The notes: generated from the letters alone by a model not told the origin. Numbered from the stretch's first letter, positions 1 through 7,139 are shown. The stretch: DNA of 11,725 nucleotides from an uncultured Prevotella sp. (GCA_937898715.1 CALEKA010000030.1:1-11725); one strand, 5' to 3'. Numbers and translations: made by a program.

Positions 1-127
1 ATACTGCAAGGATGTATTACTTATTACTTTTTACTTATTACTTGAATACTGCAAGAATGTATTACTTATTACTTATTACTTGAATATTGCAAGAATGTAT
101 TACTTATTACTTTTTACTTATTACTTA
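1..127. repeat. AT-rich tandem repeat, three units of 45/38/44 bp
   Basis: Three head-to-tail units begin at 1, 46 and 84, each opening with ATACTGCAAG or a one-base variant and followed by a run of heptads of the type TTATTAC and TTTTTAC. The middle unit is exactly 7 bp shorter than the first, so it differs by one heptad: a small repeat nested inside a larger one. The array lies just past the stop codon of the minus-strand transglutaminase-like gene. It contains no convincing gene. Its left edge is cut by the window, so the full copy number is unknown. Confidence 0.85.
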
Positions 128-135
128 ATTTACTC

Positions 136-1338
136 CTATTTCCCTATGCTCTGCACGCTTCGTCTCACATTCTTGTTAATCTCCACAAAGAGGTATTTGG
201 GGCGGTTTTCTCTCACTTGTTTCTCTACGCGCTTGTATTCTGCCATGGCGTATTGTTTTGATTTCTCAAAGGTGAGTTTCGACATCTGACTCTGCGTCTT
301 GCCTGTGAGGGTAGAGTCGAGTTTCTCTTCAGGGAAATAGTCGTCAAGATCGACGTCGCCTATCATCGTCGTTTCCAGAAAGGAAATGTGCTTGCGCTGA
401 GCGTCGGTATAATATCCCACAAACATGTGTCCAGGCTTTTGCACCAATACGGGCGTAATGTTGATGGCACGCAAGAGCGAAGCGAAAAGTACGCTACCAT
501 CTACGCAGTTGATCTGTGAAGAGTTGATCGCATCTTCAAAGGTTCGCACACGTTGCGAGTAGACCAGATTGCTCGACAGACTGGAGTATGACACCGAGCT
601 ATAACGAAACTTGCGTTTCTGCAGTACGTTCCATAGCGCATACACCTGTTTCTCTACCATGGCAGAGTCGCCTTGGTAGCCCAGGAAGCGACGTATGATG
701 CGCGTGTTGAGAGCCTCGCGCAGTATGCCGTCAATCTTGGGATTCTCCTCGTTGACGTAAGCAGCAAAGAAGAGTCGGGTGCTCACATACTTTGTGCCTC
801 CGCTGGGGAGTTGCTCCGTATAGCCGAGCAGGCATTCATTGATGCTCCTTACGGAGAAAGTGCGCACTTGTTGTCCCCAGTCCTTACCATTTACCTCTAC
901 GTGAGCTACCACGCTGATAGGTTCAGCTTGTTCGTTATCGCGCAGCGCATCGTAGCGCCAAAGTATGTCGGGATAGATGGTGTAGTCCGTATGCTCCTTA
1001 GGCAGTACGAAGGTTGATATAGAACGCGCATAGAAAGGCGTCTCGTCGAGTTCTACTCTTACTACTGTATTGGCCCTTCCACTTCGCAATCTGATGCCGA
1101 TGCATGCCTTAGGATTGCCCACGTAGTTGCCCGCCATGGGTTTGATGATTTGGGCGTCAGTAGTAGCCACGGAGAGAATGGCGGAGGGGAAAAGATTGCC
1201 CCCCAACTGGTCGACCACCTCGTAAGTATCGACAAAGGGCCGACGGATTACTACATACGTGATGGCACTGGCAGCCGAGCAGAGTAGCACGACGGCCAGT
1301 GCCATACGTAGAAGTCGTTTTGTTAGCACGATGGACAT
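136..1338 (-). CDS. membrane-anchored transglutaminase-like protein
   Basis: A 400-residue protein. Residues 12-31 form one hydrophobic helix after a basic N-terminus, so it is probably an inner-membrane-anchored or secreted protein with the rest outside the cytoplasm. The middle is beta-rich and unassigned. Residues 275-325 resemble the transglutaminase/papain-like fold: Cys278 in INCVDGSVLFASLLRA, His304 in PGHMFVGYY and an acidic residue at Glu322 (FLETT) are in the right order and spacing for a Cys-His-Asp/Glu triad. The C-terminus (350-400) is charged and lysine-rich. No substrate can be named; members of this fold include proteases, cross-linkers and peptide N-glycanases. The gene follows cdsA in the same direction but 295 bp of repeat DNA separates them, so co-transcription is uncertain. 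The start is the only ATG ahead of the hydrophobic helix; no clear Shine-Dalgarno sequence is seen, which is normal for Bacteroidetes. Confidence 0.75.
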   Translation of the reverse strand: MSIVLTKRLLRMALAVVLLCSAASAITYVVIRRPFVDTYEVVDQLGGNLFPSAILSVATTDAQIIKPMAGNYVGNPKACIGIRLRSGRANTVVRVELDETPFYARSISTFVLPKEHTDYTIYPDILWRYDALRDNEQAEPISVVAHVEVNGKDWGQQVRTFSVRSINECLLGYTEQLPSGGTKYVSTRLFFAAYVNEENPKIDGILREALNTRIIRRFLGYQGDSAMVEKQVYALWNVLQKRKFRYSSVSYSSLSSNLVYSQRVRTFEDAINSSQINCVDGSVLFASLLRAINITPVLVQKPGHMFVGYYTDAQRKHISFLETTMIGDVDLDDYFPEEKLDSTLTGKTQSQMSKLTFEKSKQYAMAEYKRVEKQVRENRPKYLFVEINKNVRRSVQSIGK

Positions 1339-1410
1339 AGGCGTAATTTTATAGTTGGGAGTTTGGAGTTATGTTTGGAGTTTTGAGTTTTAAGTTAAGT
1401 TTTGAGTTTT

Positions 1411-1489
1411 GAGGTTATGAGGTTATAATATTGCCTTTGCTTGTTGGATTTCAAGAAGTCTAATGGTTACTTTATAACCTCATAACCTC
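1411..1489. repeat. 17-bp perfect inverted repeat between cdsA and the transglutaminase-like gene
   Basis: GAGGTTATGAGGTTATA at 1411-1427 is the exact reverse complement of 1473-1489. The right arm belongs to the first copy of the adjacent 54-bp tandem repeat, so each later copy could pair with the same left arm. The flanking 1350-1410 is G/T-rich heptad-like DNA (GAGTTTGGAGTT and similar), complementary in character to the C/A-rich DNA at 1600-1625, so the whole 295-bp gap looks like a large degenerate inverted structure. There is no T-run typical of an intrinsic terminator. Confidence 0.75.
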
Positions 1490-1625
1490 CAACCTTTAAA
1501 CTAACCAAGAAGTCTAATGGTTACTTTATAACCTCATAACCTCCAACCTTCAAACTAACCAAGAAGTCTAATGGTTACTTTATAACCTCATAACCTTAAA
1601 CCTCCAAACTAACCTCCAAACTAAC
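1452..1625. repeat. 54-bp direct tandem repeat, three copies
   Basis: Copies start at 1452, 1506 and 1560, each opening CAAGAAGTCTAATGG and containing TATAACCTCATAACC. The first two differ by about one base; the third diverges in its last 20 bases and is followed by an extra duplication of CTCCAAACTAAC (1602-1613 and 1614-1625). The array sits directly downstream of the cdsA stop and upstream of the transglutaminase-like gene. No open reading frame is supported here. It fills most of the 295-bp gap. Confidence 0.9.
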
Positions 1626-1633
1626 CTTCAAGC

Positions 1634-2482
1634 TTAAAAAGTGGTGATCGTATAAAAGTAAAGCACAGAAGCAGGTATGGCGAGAAGTGAGGAATCGAAG
1701 CGATCGAGCATGCCGCCATGACCGGGGAGAATGTGTCCACTATCCTTGATGCCGAGTTGGCGCTTGAAGAGACTCTCAACCAAGTCGCCCCATGTGCCAA
1801 ATATGCATACGATGAGTCCCAGTCCCATCCATTGCAGAAGCGAAAGTTGTTGCTGATTGAAGTACCACAACACGACAGCCACCACTATGCAGAGTATGCC
1901 ACCACCTATGCTGCCCACCCACGACTTGTTGGGCGAGATACGCTCGAAGAGTTTTGCGGGGAAGCGCTTGTGAAGCAGCGAACCACAGCAGTAGGCTCCC
2001 GTATCGCTCGTCCAGAGGAAGAGGAATATGCTCAGCGGGTAGATAGGTACGAATTGGGTATGATTGGTCATCGGATCGTAGCGCCAAGCCAGCACGTTGA
2101 GCAGAGAAAGACTCAGAGCTACGTAGATCTGCGAAGCAAATGCATAACCCCAATTCTTTAGCGGATCGGGCTTCTCCAGATAGAGTTCGCTCACGAGGAG
2201 ATAGATAATTGATATAAGATAAGGCACAAAAGCCTTGGAGGGTACGAGGTCGGCACAGAAACCGCTGAAGGCTACGAAGAGATAGACCGCAGCCACGGTG
2301 TTGATGAGCAGGTTGACCGAGGCACCTGCGTAGCGATTAACGTTTGTCGAAAACTCCCACGTGGTGAGAGCCGTGATGAGTGCGAAGAGCACCGTAAATG
2401 ATAGGGGAGAATAAAGCGTGCCGCCCACAAGCACTGCCACGAAGACAATGCCTGTGAGGGCACGCACAATCAGGTTATTCAT
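1634..2482 (-). CDS. cdsA: phosphatidate cytidylyltransferase (CDP-diglyceride synthase)
   Basis: Makes CDP-diacylglycerol from phosphatidic acid and CTP in the inner membrane, the branch point for phosphatidylethanolamine, phosphatidylglycerol and cardiolipin. The 282-residue protein is mostly hydrophobic with about seven or eight membrane segments. The family signature near the C-terminus is complete: SLFKR (237-241), KD (246-247), HGG (255-257) and DRFD (260-263), which carry the metal- and CTP-binding acidic residues. The SPNKSWVGSIGG stretch (183-194) is also typical. Its ATG overlaps the end of ftsH (ATGAATAA shared, 8 nt), so translation is probably coupled to ftsH and the two are co-transcribed. 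Nothing appears missing. The identification is secure. Confidence 0.96.
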   Translation of the reverse strand: MNNLIVRALTGIVFVAVLVGGTLYSPLSFTVLFALITALTTWEFSTNVNRYAGASVNLLINTVAAVYLFVAFSGFCADLVPSKAFVPYLISIIYLLVSELYLEKPDPLKNWGYAFASQIYVALSLSLLNVLAWRYDPMTNHTQFVPIYPLSIFLFLWTSDTGAYCCGSLLHKRFPAKLFERISPNKSWVGSIGGGILCIVVAVVLWYFNQQQLSLLQWMGLGLIVCIFGTWGDLVESLFKRQLGIKDSGHILPGHGGMLDRFDSSLLAIPASVLYFYTITTF

Positions 2483-4679
2483 TGTGAGTGGTGGGTTTGT
2501 CAGTATTTTCTTTAGCCGAAGTAGAATCTTCTATATCTGAAGGTTCTGCCTTGGGTGCGCTCTCTGAGTCAGTAGTGCCTTTGCTCTCGGCATCGTGGGT
2601 GCTATTCTCTGCATCCGTTTCGGTGGGGGCAGAGGTTGCTGATACTTGAGAATCTTTAGCCTGTGAGGTGGCATCGGTGTCAGCCTTCTCAGCCTTCTCA
2701 GCCTTTTCCTTCTCAAGTTTCTTAGCACGCTCGTCTGCTAACTTGATGGCTTCTTCCTCCATCAACACGTCGGCACGGCTACGCCACGGACGTGGACCGA
2801 AGATATGCTCCACATCCTCTGTGAAGATCACTTCGCGTTCTACCAAGAGGTCGGCCAACTCCTTGTGCTGAGCTGCATGCTCGCGCAGAATATCCTTAGC
2901 ACGTGCATACTGTTCGGCTATCATGTTCTGCACCTCCTGATCGATGAGTTCGGCAGTGTGTTCGGAGTAAGGCTTCGTAAAGTTGTATTCACCCTGCGCA
3001 TTGTAGTAGCATACGTTGGAGAGCTTCTCGCTCATACCCAGATAGGCCACCATGCCGTAGATGCGCTTCGTTACGCGTTCCAGGTCGTTGAGTGCACCGC
3101 TCGAGATGTGTCCGGTAAAGAGTTCTTCGGCAGCACGACCGCCCAGGAGCGAGCATATCTCGTCGAGCATCTGTTCGCGCGTAGTAATTGTGCGCTCTTC
3201 AGGCAGATACCATGCAGCGCCCAGAGCTTGCCCGCGCGGAACGATCGTCACTTTCACCAGTGGGTTGGCATACTGCAGCATCCACGATACCGAAGCATGA
3301 CCCGCTTCGTGGATGGCAATAGAGCGTTTCTCGTCTTCTGTCATCACCTTAGAGGTCTTTTCCAATCCACCGATGATGCGGTCTACAGCATCGAGGAAGT
3401 CCTGCTTACCCACCTCCTTGCGGTTGTGGCGGGCTGCGATAAGAGCAGCTTCATTACATACATTGGCAATGTCTGCTCCCGAGAATCCTGGCGTCTGGCG
3501 AGCGAGCATCTCGATGTCGACGGTATTGTCGAGCTTTAGTGGCTTCATGTGAACCTTAAATATAGCCACTCGCTCAGAGAGTTCGGGCAGGTCGACATGG
3601 ATCTGACGATCGAAACGTCCAGCACGAAGCAGTGCGGGGTCGAGTATCTCCACACGGTTGGTAGCTGCCAGCACAATCACACCCGTATTGGTGCCAAATC
3701 CGTCCATCTCGGTGAGCAACTGGTTGAGTGTATTTTCGCGCTCATCATTTCCGCCCATCGTGGGGTTCTTACCACGAGCTCGGCCGATGGCATCAATCTC
3801 GTCGATGAAGATGATACACGGAGCCTTCTCCTTGGCTTGTTGGAAGAGGTCGCGCACGCGGCTTGCACCTACGCCTACAAACATCTCTACGAAGTCGGAA
3901 CCAGCCATAGAGAAGAAGGGTACGTCGGCCTCGCCTGCTACGGCTTTGGCAAGCAATGTCTTACCCGTTCCCGGAGGACCTACGAGAAGTGCACCCTTAG
4001 GAATCTTACCACCCAGTTCGGTATACTTCTGCGGATTCTTGAGGAAGTCTACGATCTCGCGTATCTCCTGCTTAGCGCCTTCCTGTCCTGCCACATCCTT
4101 GAAGGTGACATGAGTGGCGTTTTTGCCATTCTTCTCAAATAGTCGGGCCTTGCTCTTTCCCACGCTGAAGATACCGCCAGAGGAGCCTCCGCCGCCCATG
4201 CGGCGCATGAGGAAGAACCATAGGAACACCATGATGACGATGGGCAGGATGCTTGAGATGATACCCGAGAAGAAATGGTCGTTTTCCTCGTAGCGCACAC
4301 TTCCCTTATAACTTGAGTCGAGGAAGTTTCCTATGGTGCTGACGTCGGGGTATTTTGTACTGATCGTAGGCGCAGACCCAGTCTGATCAGTACCGAGATG
4401 AAACACATCGCGCACCTTTTCGGGGCGTACCACCAAGTGAGCGTTGCCATCCGTTTTATTCACCACCACTTCTTTAGCGTAGCCTTTCGCCACGTAATTG
4501 CGGAAGGTAGTATAGTCTACTTCCTTATCGATGCCACCCGCCGAACTTTGTCCGTTCTGAGAGTACATCAGATAGAGTAGACCACCTATGATGAGGATGT
4601 AGAGCCATGACAGGTTGAATCCTGGCATCTTCTTGCCAGGCTTATTGCCGCCAGGCAACATATTGTTAGGTTGAGCCAT
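2475..4679 (-). CDS. ftsH: ATP-dependent membrane zinc protease FtsH
   Basis: A membrane-anchored AAA+ protease that extracts and degrades damaged or regulatory membrane and cytosolic proteins, as a hexamer. Of 734 residues, two membrane helices (about 24-41 and 138-158) flank a periplasmic domain. The AAA domain has Walker A GPPGTGKT (234-241), Walker B IIFIDEID (289-296) and the second region of homology with arginine fingers Arg352 and Arg355. The zinc site is HEAGH (457-461), with Asp532 in SSGALNDL as the likely third ligand. After about residue 640 comes a long tail: a Lys/Glu/Ala helix (643-668), then about 65 residues rich in Ser, Thr, Asp and Glu, probably disordered. This makes the protein longer than the roughly 645 residues of E. 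coli FtsH. It follows rsfS by 43 nt and overlaps cdsA, so it is the middle gene of the operon. Confidence 0.98.
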   Translation of the reverse strand: MAQPNNMLPGGNKPGKKMPGFNLSWLYILIIGGLLYLMYSQNGQSSAGGIDKEVDYTTFRNYVAKGYAKEVVVNKTDGNAHLVVRPEKVRDVFHLGTDQTGSAPTISTKYPDVSTIGNFLDSSYKGSVRYEENDHFFSGIISSILPIVIMVFLWFFLMRRMGGGGSSGGIFSVGKSKARLFEKNGKNATHVTFKDVAGQEGAKQEIREIVDFLKNPQKYTELGGKIPKGALLVGPPGTGKTLLAKAVAGEADVPFFSMAGSDFVEMFVGVGASRVRDLFQQAKEKAPCIIFIDEIDAIGRARGKNPTMGGNDERENTLNQLLTEMDGFGTNTGVIVLAATNRVEILDPALLRAGRFDRQIHVDLPELSERVAIFKVHMKPLKLDNTVDIEMLARQTPGFSGADIANVCNEAALIAARHNRKEVGKQDFLDAVDRIIGGLEKTSKVMTEDEKRSIAIHEAGHASVSWMLQYANPLVKVTIVPRGQALGAAWYLPEERTITTREQMLDEICSLLGGRAAEELFTGHISSGALNDLERVTKRIYGMVAYLGMSEKLSNVCYYNAQGEYNFTKPYSEHTAELIDQEVQNMIAEQYARAKDILREHAAQHKELADLLVEREVIFTEDVEHIFGPRPWRSRADVLMEEEAIKLADERAKKLEKEKAEKAEKADTDATSQAKDSQVSATSAPTETDAENSTHDAESKGTTDSESAPKAEPSDIEDSTSAKENTDKPTTHNE

Positions 4680-4722
4680 ATTATATAATAAGGAATATAT
4701 TGGGGTTAGGGTGTAGGGAGGT

Positions 4723-5082
4723 TTAGTCGAGGTCGGCTATCTGCGTGATCTCGGCGTCGTCCCAAAGGTTTTCTAAGTCGTAGTGCTCGCGAGCATCGGG
4801 CACGAATATATGCACCATCACCGTGCCATAGTCCATAGCCACCCATTCGCTGTTAGCGCGTCCGGCGATGGCAGCGGGGTTCTCGCCAACGTGTTTGTGG
4901 GTAAACTCCTCTACGGAGTCGGTGATGGCGTCGACCTGCTGAGGCGATCCGGCGGTGCAAATCACGAAGTACGAGCAAGGAGCCGTGATGATGTGTCGCA
5001 AGTCCACCGTTACGATGCTGCGTCCTTTTTTCTCCTGGATTCCGTCGATGATAGTATTGACCAGTTTCTGTGTTTCTTCCAT
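4723..5082 (-). CDS. rsfS: ribosome silencing factor RsfS (Iojap family)
   Basis: Binds ribosomal protein L14 on the 50S subunit and blocks joining with 30S, lowering translation when nutrients are short. The 119-residue protein is full length for the family. Recognisable parts are the N-terminal helix ending in KKG, the VTVDLR strand (24-29), the YFVICTAGSPQQVDAI core (38-53) and the diagnostic WVAMDYGTVMVHIFV, followed by REHYDLENLW. It is the first gene of the rsfS-ftsH-cdsA group, an arrangement common in Bacteroidales. A consensus promoter and a structured leader lie upstream. The ATG at 5082 begins the typical MEETQKLV helix. Confidence 0.95.
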   Translation of the reverse strand: MEETQKLVNTIIDGIQEKKGRSIVTVDLRHIITAPCSYFVICTAGSPQQVDAITDSVEEFTHKHVGENPAAIAGRANSEWVAMDYGTVMVHIFVPDAREHYDLENLWDDAEITQIADLD

Positions 5083-5136
5083 GTGTGGGGATTGTATTCA
5101 GTATATAATGTATAAATGCGTATGAGTAGTCTTATG

Positions 5137-5211
5137 CAAGAAAAGTGCCAATGTGAATGCACTCTTTCTTGAAAGCCACCAATGACCTTGCAGAGCAGAA
5201 TCGTGCAAGGT
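5137..5211 (-). promoter_or_regulatory. two stem-loops in the rsfS mRNA leader
   Basis: Read on the minus strand, ACCTTGCA (5211-5204) pairs perfectly with TGCAAGGT (5192-5185) across an 11-nt loop. This stem would begin within a few nucleotides of the predicted transcript start. A second stem follows: CAAGAAAGAGTGC (5171-5159) pairs with GCACTTTTCTTG (5148-5137), with one bulged base and a 10-nt loop. Neither is followed by a U-run, so they look like 5'-end structures affecting stability or translation rather than terminators. No known riboswitch class is recognised. The pairing is visible in the sequence; the regulatory role is inferred. Confidence 0.5.
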
Positions 5212-5216
5212 GAATG

Positions 5217-5247
5217 CAAAGGTAGTGTAAGCCCGGGGAAACGCAAA
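5217..5247 (-). promoter_or_regulatory. Bacteroidetes-type promoter for rsfS-ftsH-cdsA
   Basis: On the minus strand, TTTG (5247-5244) is followed after 19 nt by TACCTTTG (5224-5217), matching the primary sigma consensus of Bacteroidetes (TTTG, about 19-21 nt, TAnnTTTG). A further TTTG lies at 5252-5249. The transcript would start near 5211, giving a leader of about 128 nt before the rsfS ATG. Confidence 0.75.
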
Positions 5248-5341
5248 GCAAAATCCCATAAAAAACTAAAAACCATGCGCTGCATAGCAATGCGTCCGCC
5301 CCAAGCATACTCTTATAAAATGGAAAATACGAAGCGTATTT

Positions 5342-5523
5342 CCTTTATATAATGCGTTGGCGGAATTTGTAAATGGATTGACAAGTTAATATGTGAACAG
5401 GTAAGTTTGTCGAGTCCAATCGTCCTTTTTTAAACAAAACTAGTAGTCTAAGATCTATTTACTTGTTAGCTTGTCAACTTGTTTACCCGTTAACCAAGAA
5501 TTCCGCCAACGGGTTTATATAGG
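5342..5523. repeat. imperfect inverted-repeat element of about 180 bp upstream of the antiterminator gene
   Basis: CGTTGGCGGAATT (5355-5367) is perfectly inverted at 5499-5511 (AATTCCGCCAACG). Homology extends outward imperfectly to TCCT at 5341-5344 and AGGA at 5521-5524, giving arms of about 25 bp. Inside, TTGACAAGTTAA near the left arm is matched in inverted form by TTAGCTTGTCAA near the right arm, embedded in heptad-like DNA. The element could be a MITE-like insertion or a promoter segment flipped by a site-specific recombinase, since it lies upstream of a UpxY-type gene where invertible promoters are common. No recombinase gene is in the window. Confidence 0.55.
5378..5409 (+). promoter_or_regulatory. 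candidate promoter inside the inverted-repeat element
   Basis: TTGACA (5378-5383) is followed after 18 nt by TAAGTTTG (5402-5409), which fits the TAnnTTTG -7 box. It points toward the antiterminator gene about 425 bp downstream. On the opposite strand only an isolated -7-like box (TAGTTTTG, 5442-5435) is seen, with no -33 box at normal spacing. The sequence also belongs to a low-complexity repeat, so the match could be chance. Confidence 0.35.
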
Positions 5524-5630
5524 AAAGAATAAGTGTAAAAGCTTCCTTTATATGGGGAATATATGGTGTAATTTTCTCTTCTCTGACGAAAGAATTCTTA
5601 CTTTTATAGGCATAAATGCTATAAAAATCT

Positions 5631-5647
5631 TACCTTTGTGCACAAAG
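5631..5647 (+). promoter_or_regulatory. -7 box overlapped by a 14-bp perfect palindrome, upstream of the antiterminator gene
   Basis: TACCTTTG (5631-5638) is a perfect Bacteroidetes -7 box, but no TTTG is found at the expected -33 position (around 5608-5612). CTTTGTGCACAAAG (5634-5647) is a complete palindrome that starts inside the -7 box and runs over the predicted start of transcription. That is the geometry expected if a dimeric protein controls a weak promoter. The remaining 5648-5833 would be a leader of about 190 nt with no clear structure; UpxY proteins are known to act on the leader of their own operon. The rest of the 5083-5833 gap beyond the listed items shows nothing recognisable. 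Confidence 0.45.
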
Positions 5648-5833
5648 TCGGGGTTAGGCCCAAAAAACCTTAACATTAGCTTGAAAGAGATTAGGCAAAT
5701 GTAGTCGCGTATTGGACACATTCTCCTTCTCTCCATCCCCGATCCTCTTTGTTTATGAAACATGCCATTGTATTTCAGGCACAGCCTAACCTCATAAAGG
5801 CAGCCCACAGTGACATAAAGTAGTCGAGAATTT

Positions 5834-7024
5834 ATGAAGCTGGATTGCACGGATTCTCAGCCTACAACCAATGCATCAGCGTGCTTTCAATCCTTAGAAA
5901 GCCACCATTTGCCCAAAGGTAAGTCCGATTCTGAACCAGACGCTCAGGCTGGCTCAGAGGTAGAGGTGTATACTCAAGTCTCCCCCCATTCTTTATCCAA
6001 GACAGCAGTTGTTCAGGGCTCTTGTTCTTCCGAAACATCGGTACTTGAGAAGTCACTTGTACATAAGCATCGTACAGCCCTTCAGCCCACTCCCTGGTGC
6101 TATCTCTTCGTGCATCATAAGAAGGTAGCCGCCTTTGAGGAGCAATTCCGCAGAGATAATCTCACCTTCTTTATCCACACCAGCATAAAGTATGTACATC
6201 AGCGCGGTAATGAAAATCACTTTTCACGCATCGTCTATCAGACCGTAAGCGGCCTAATATTTATAAAAGGACGTCCACGCGATATTCAGTTCTATCTCGA
6301 TCAACACTTTCCCCTCCATCACCTGTGCCGCAATTGTAGTACAGGTCAAGCCGCTGTGATTCCCAATAGTCAGATGGAGCCATTCATGCGAGTGGCAACC
6401 GCTGATCCCGACCGCATACGTTTTCTCCTTCGCCCCTTCCTCTACTATTCCCGAAATCGCACCCTCCTACGTATTGTTTCGGGCGATTATGCTGGATTGG
6501 AAGGCTATGTCATACGCATTGCTCGCGACCGCAAACTCGTGATGGACGTTGGCGGAATGAGCGTAGCCATCGGTGGTGTACACAACGAACGCTTTGAGGA
6601 AGTCGACAAGAATGCTTCCAGCCGCCGTGAGCGCGCTACCTACTATAAGCGCAATCTCCACGAGCGCAATGCCTTCGTTGATCGCTATTTCCATCAAGTC
6701 AGATCCCCGCTCGACGTAGCCCCGCAAGCCGATAATATCAACCTTTTGCTCCATCAGTCGCTCTCCGACCTCCGCGAGGGTCGTCTCGATGCTAAGGATA
6801 CGTACGACACCCTATCATTTATCATCGAAGAGATAGGCTACTATTACGCTCCCGTCCTTGATCAACTCACCACGCATCTTGCCCCCATCCTGCAGTCGGG
6901 CCGCTCCGTCATGCAAGAGCTCTCCCGGCTCATTCAGCACCCTCAATTCTCTCCCGACGTTCGCCTCCGCCTCCAGTCAGAACTCGAAGAACAGTGCTCG
7001 AAGTATGGCTATCTGTTTGAGTAG
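5834..7024 (+). CDS. UpxY/NusG-like transcription antiterminator of a polysaccharide locus, extended form
   Basis: A 396-residue NusG paralogue. The NGN domain runs about 87-200 (PWCYLFVHHKK at its start), and a KOW motif follows at about 213-246 (RIVSGDYAGLEGYVIRI). In Bacteroides such UpxY proteins bind RNA polymerase soon after initiation and let it read to the end of their own capsule operon. UpxY proteins are typically about 170-200 residues; this one has an extra 86-residue Ser-rich, low-complexity N-terminus and a C-terminal helical, charged region of about 135 residues (260-396) that I do not recognise. No UpxZ-type inhibitor gene follows. As first gene of the locus it probably controls the capE-capF-capG genes, although a nuclease gene with its own promoter intervenes. 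The start is the only ATG before the NGN domain; a later non-ATG start that trims the N-terminus cannot be excluded. Confidence 0.8.
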   Translation: MKLDCTDSQPTTNASACFQSLESHHLPKGKSDSEPDAQAGSEVEVYTQVSPHSLSKTAVVQGSCSSETSVLEKSLVHKHRTALQPTPWCYLFVHHKKVAAFEEQFRRDNLTFFIHTSIKYVHQRGNENHFSRIVYQTVSGLIFIKGRPRDIQFYLDQHFPLHHLCRNCSTGQAAVIPNSQMEPFMRVATADPDRIRFLLRPFLYYSRNRTLLRIVSGDYAGLEGYVIRIARDRKLVMDVGGMSVAIGGVHNERFEEVDKNASSRRERATYYKRNLHERNAFVDRYFHQVRSPLDVAPQADNINLLLHQSLSDLREGRLDAKDTYDTLSFIIEEIGYYYAPVLDQLTTHLAPILQSGRSVMQELSRLIQHPQFSPDVRLRLQSELEEQCSKYGYLFE

Positions 7025-7107
7025 CACAAGCGTTGAGAGTCTTATTCAAATGCCTTTTTGGTTGCAAACGAAAGTTCGTAAAAAGTTCCCAAATAACCAT
7101 ATCGTAA

Positions 7108-7139
7108 TTTGTTGAATAGATGGAATTTATCTAAATTTG
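7108..7139 (+). promoter_or_regulatory. Bacteroidetes-type promoter for the Rpn-family gene
   Basis: TTTG (7108-7111), 20 nt, then TAAATTTG (7132-7139) match the Bacteroidetes primary promoter. The start of transcription would be near 7145, giving a leader of about 28 nt. The nuclease gene therefore appears to be an independent unit even though it lies inside a polysaccharide locus. Confidence 0.65.

Noticed and set aside
1..1633. CRISPR array suggested by the regular repeats at 1-127 and 1452-1613.
   Set aside because: The units are contiguous tandem repeats without unique spacers, and no cas gene is present.
1718..2161. Plus-strand 147-codon frame and minus-strand frame-shifted frames within cdsA.
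   Set aside because: They overlap a complete cdsA with the full family signature; the translated products are unrecognisable.
2805..3539. A 244-codon open frame on the plus strand opposite ftsH, with other long plus-strand frames at 3549-4142 and 3658-4113.
   Set aside because: They lie wholly antisense to a clearly functional ftsH, whose motifs are intact, and the translations show no domain or coding-like composition. They are shadows of the ftsH codon pattern.
5083..5833. A tRNA or known riboswitch in the large divergent spacer.
   Set aside because: No cloverleaf with a GGTTCRA-type T arm and no recognised riboswitch core was found by eye on either strand.
5471..5850. Short frames on both strands (77 and 100 codons) in the spacer before the antiterminator gene.
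   Set aside because: They run through the inverted-repeat arm and promoter region and have repeat-derived composition; no evidence of translation.
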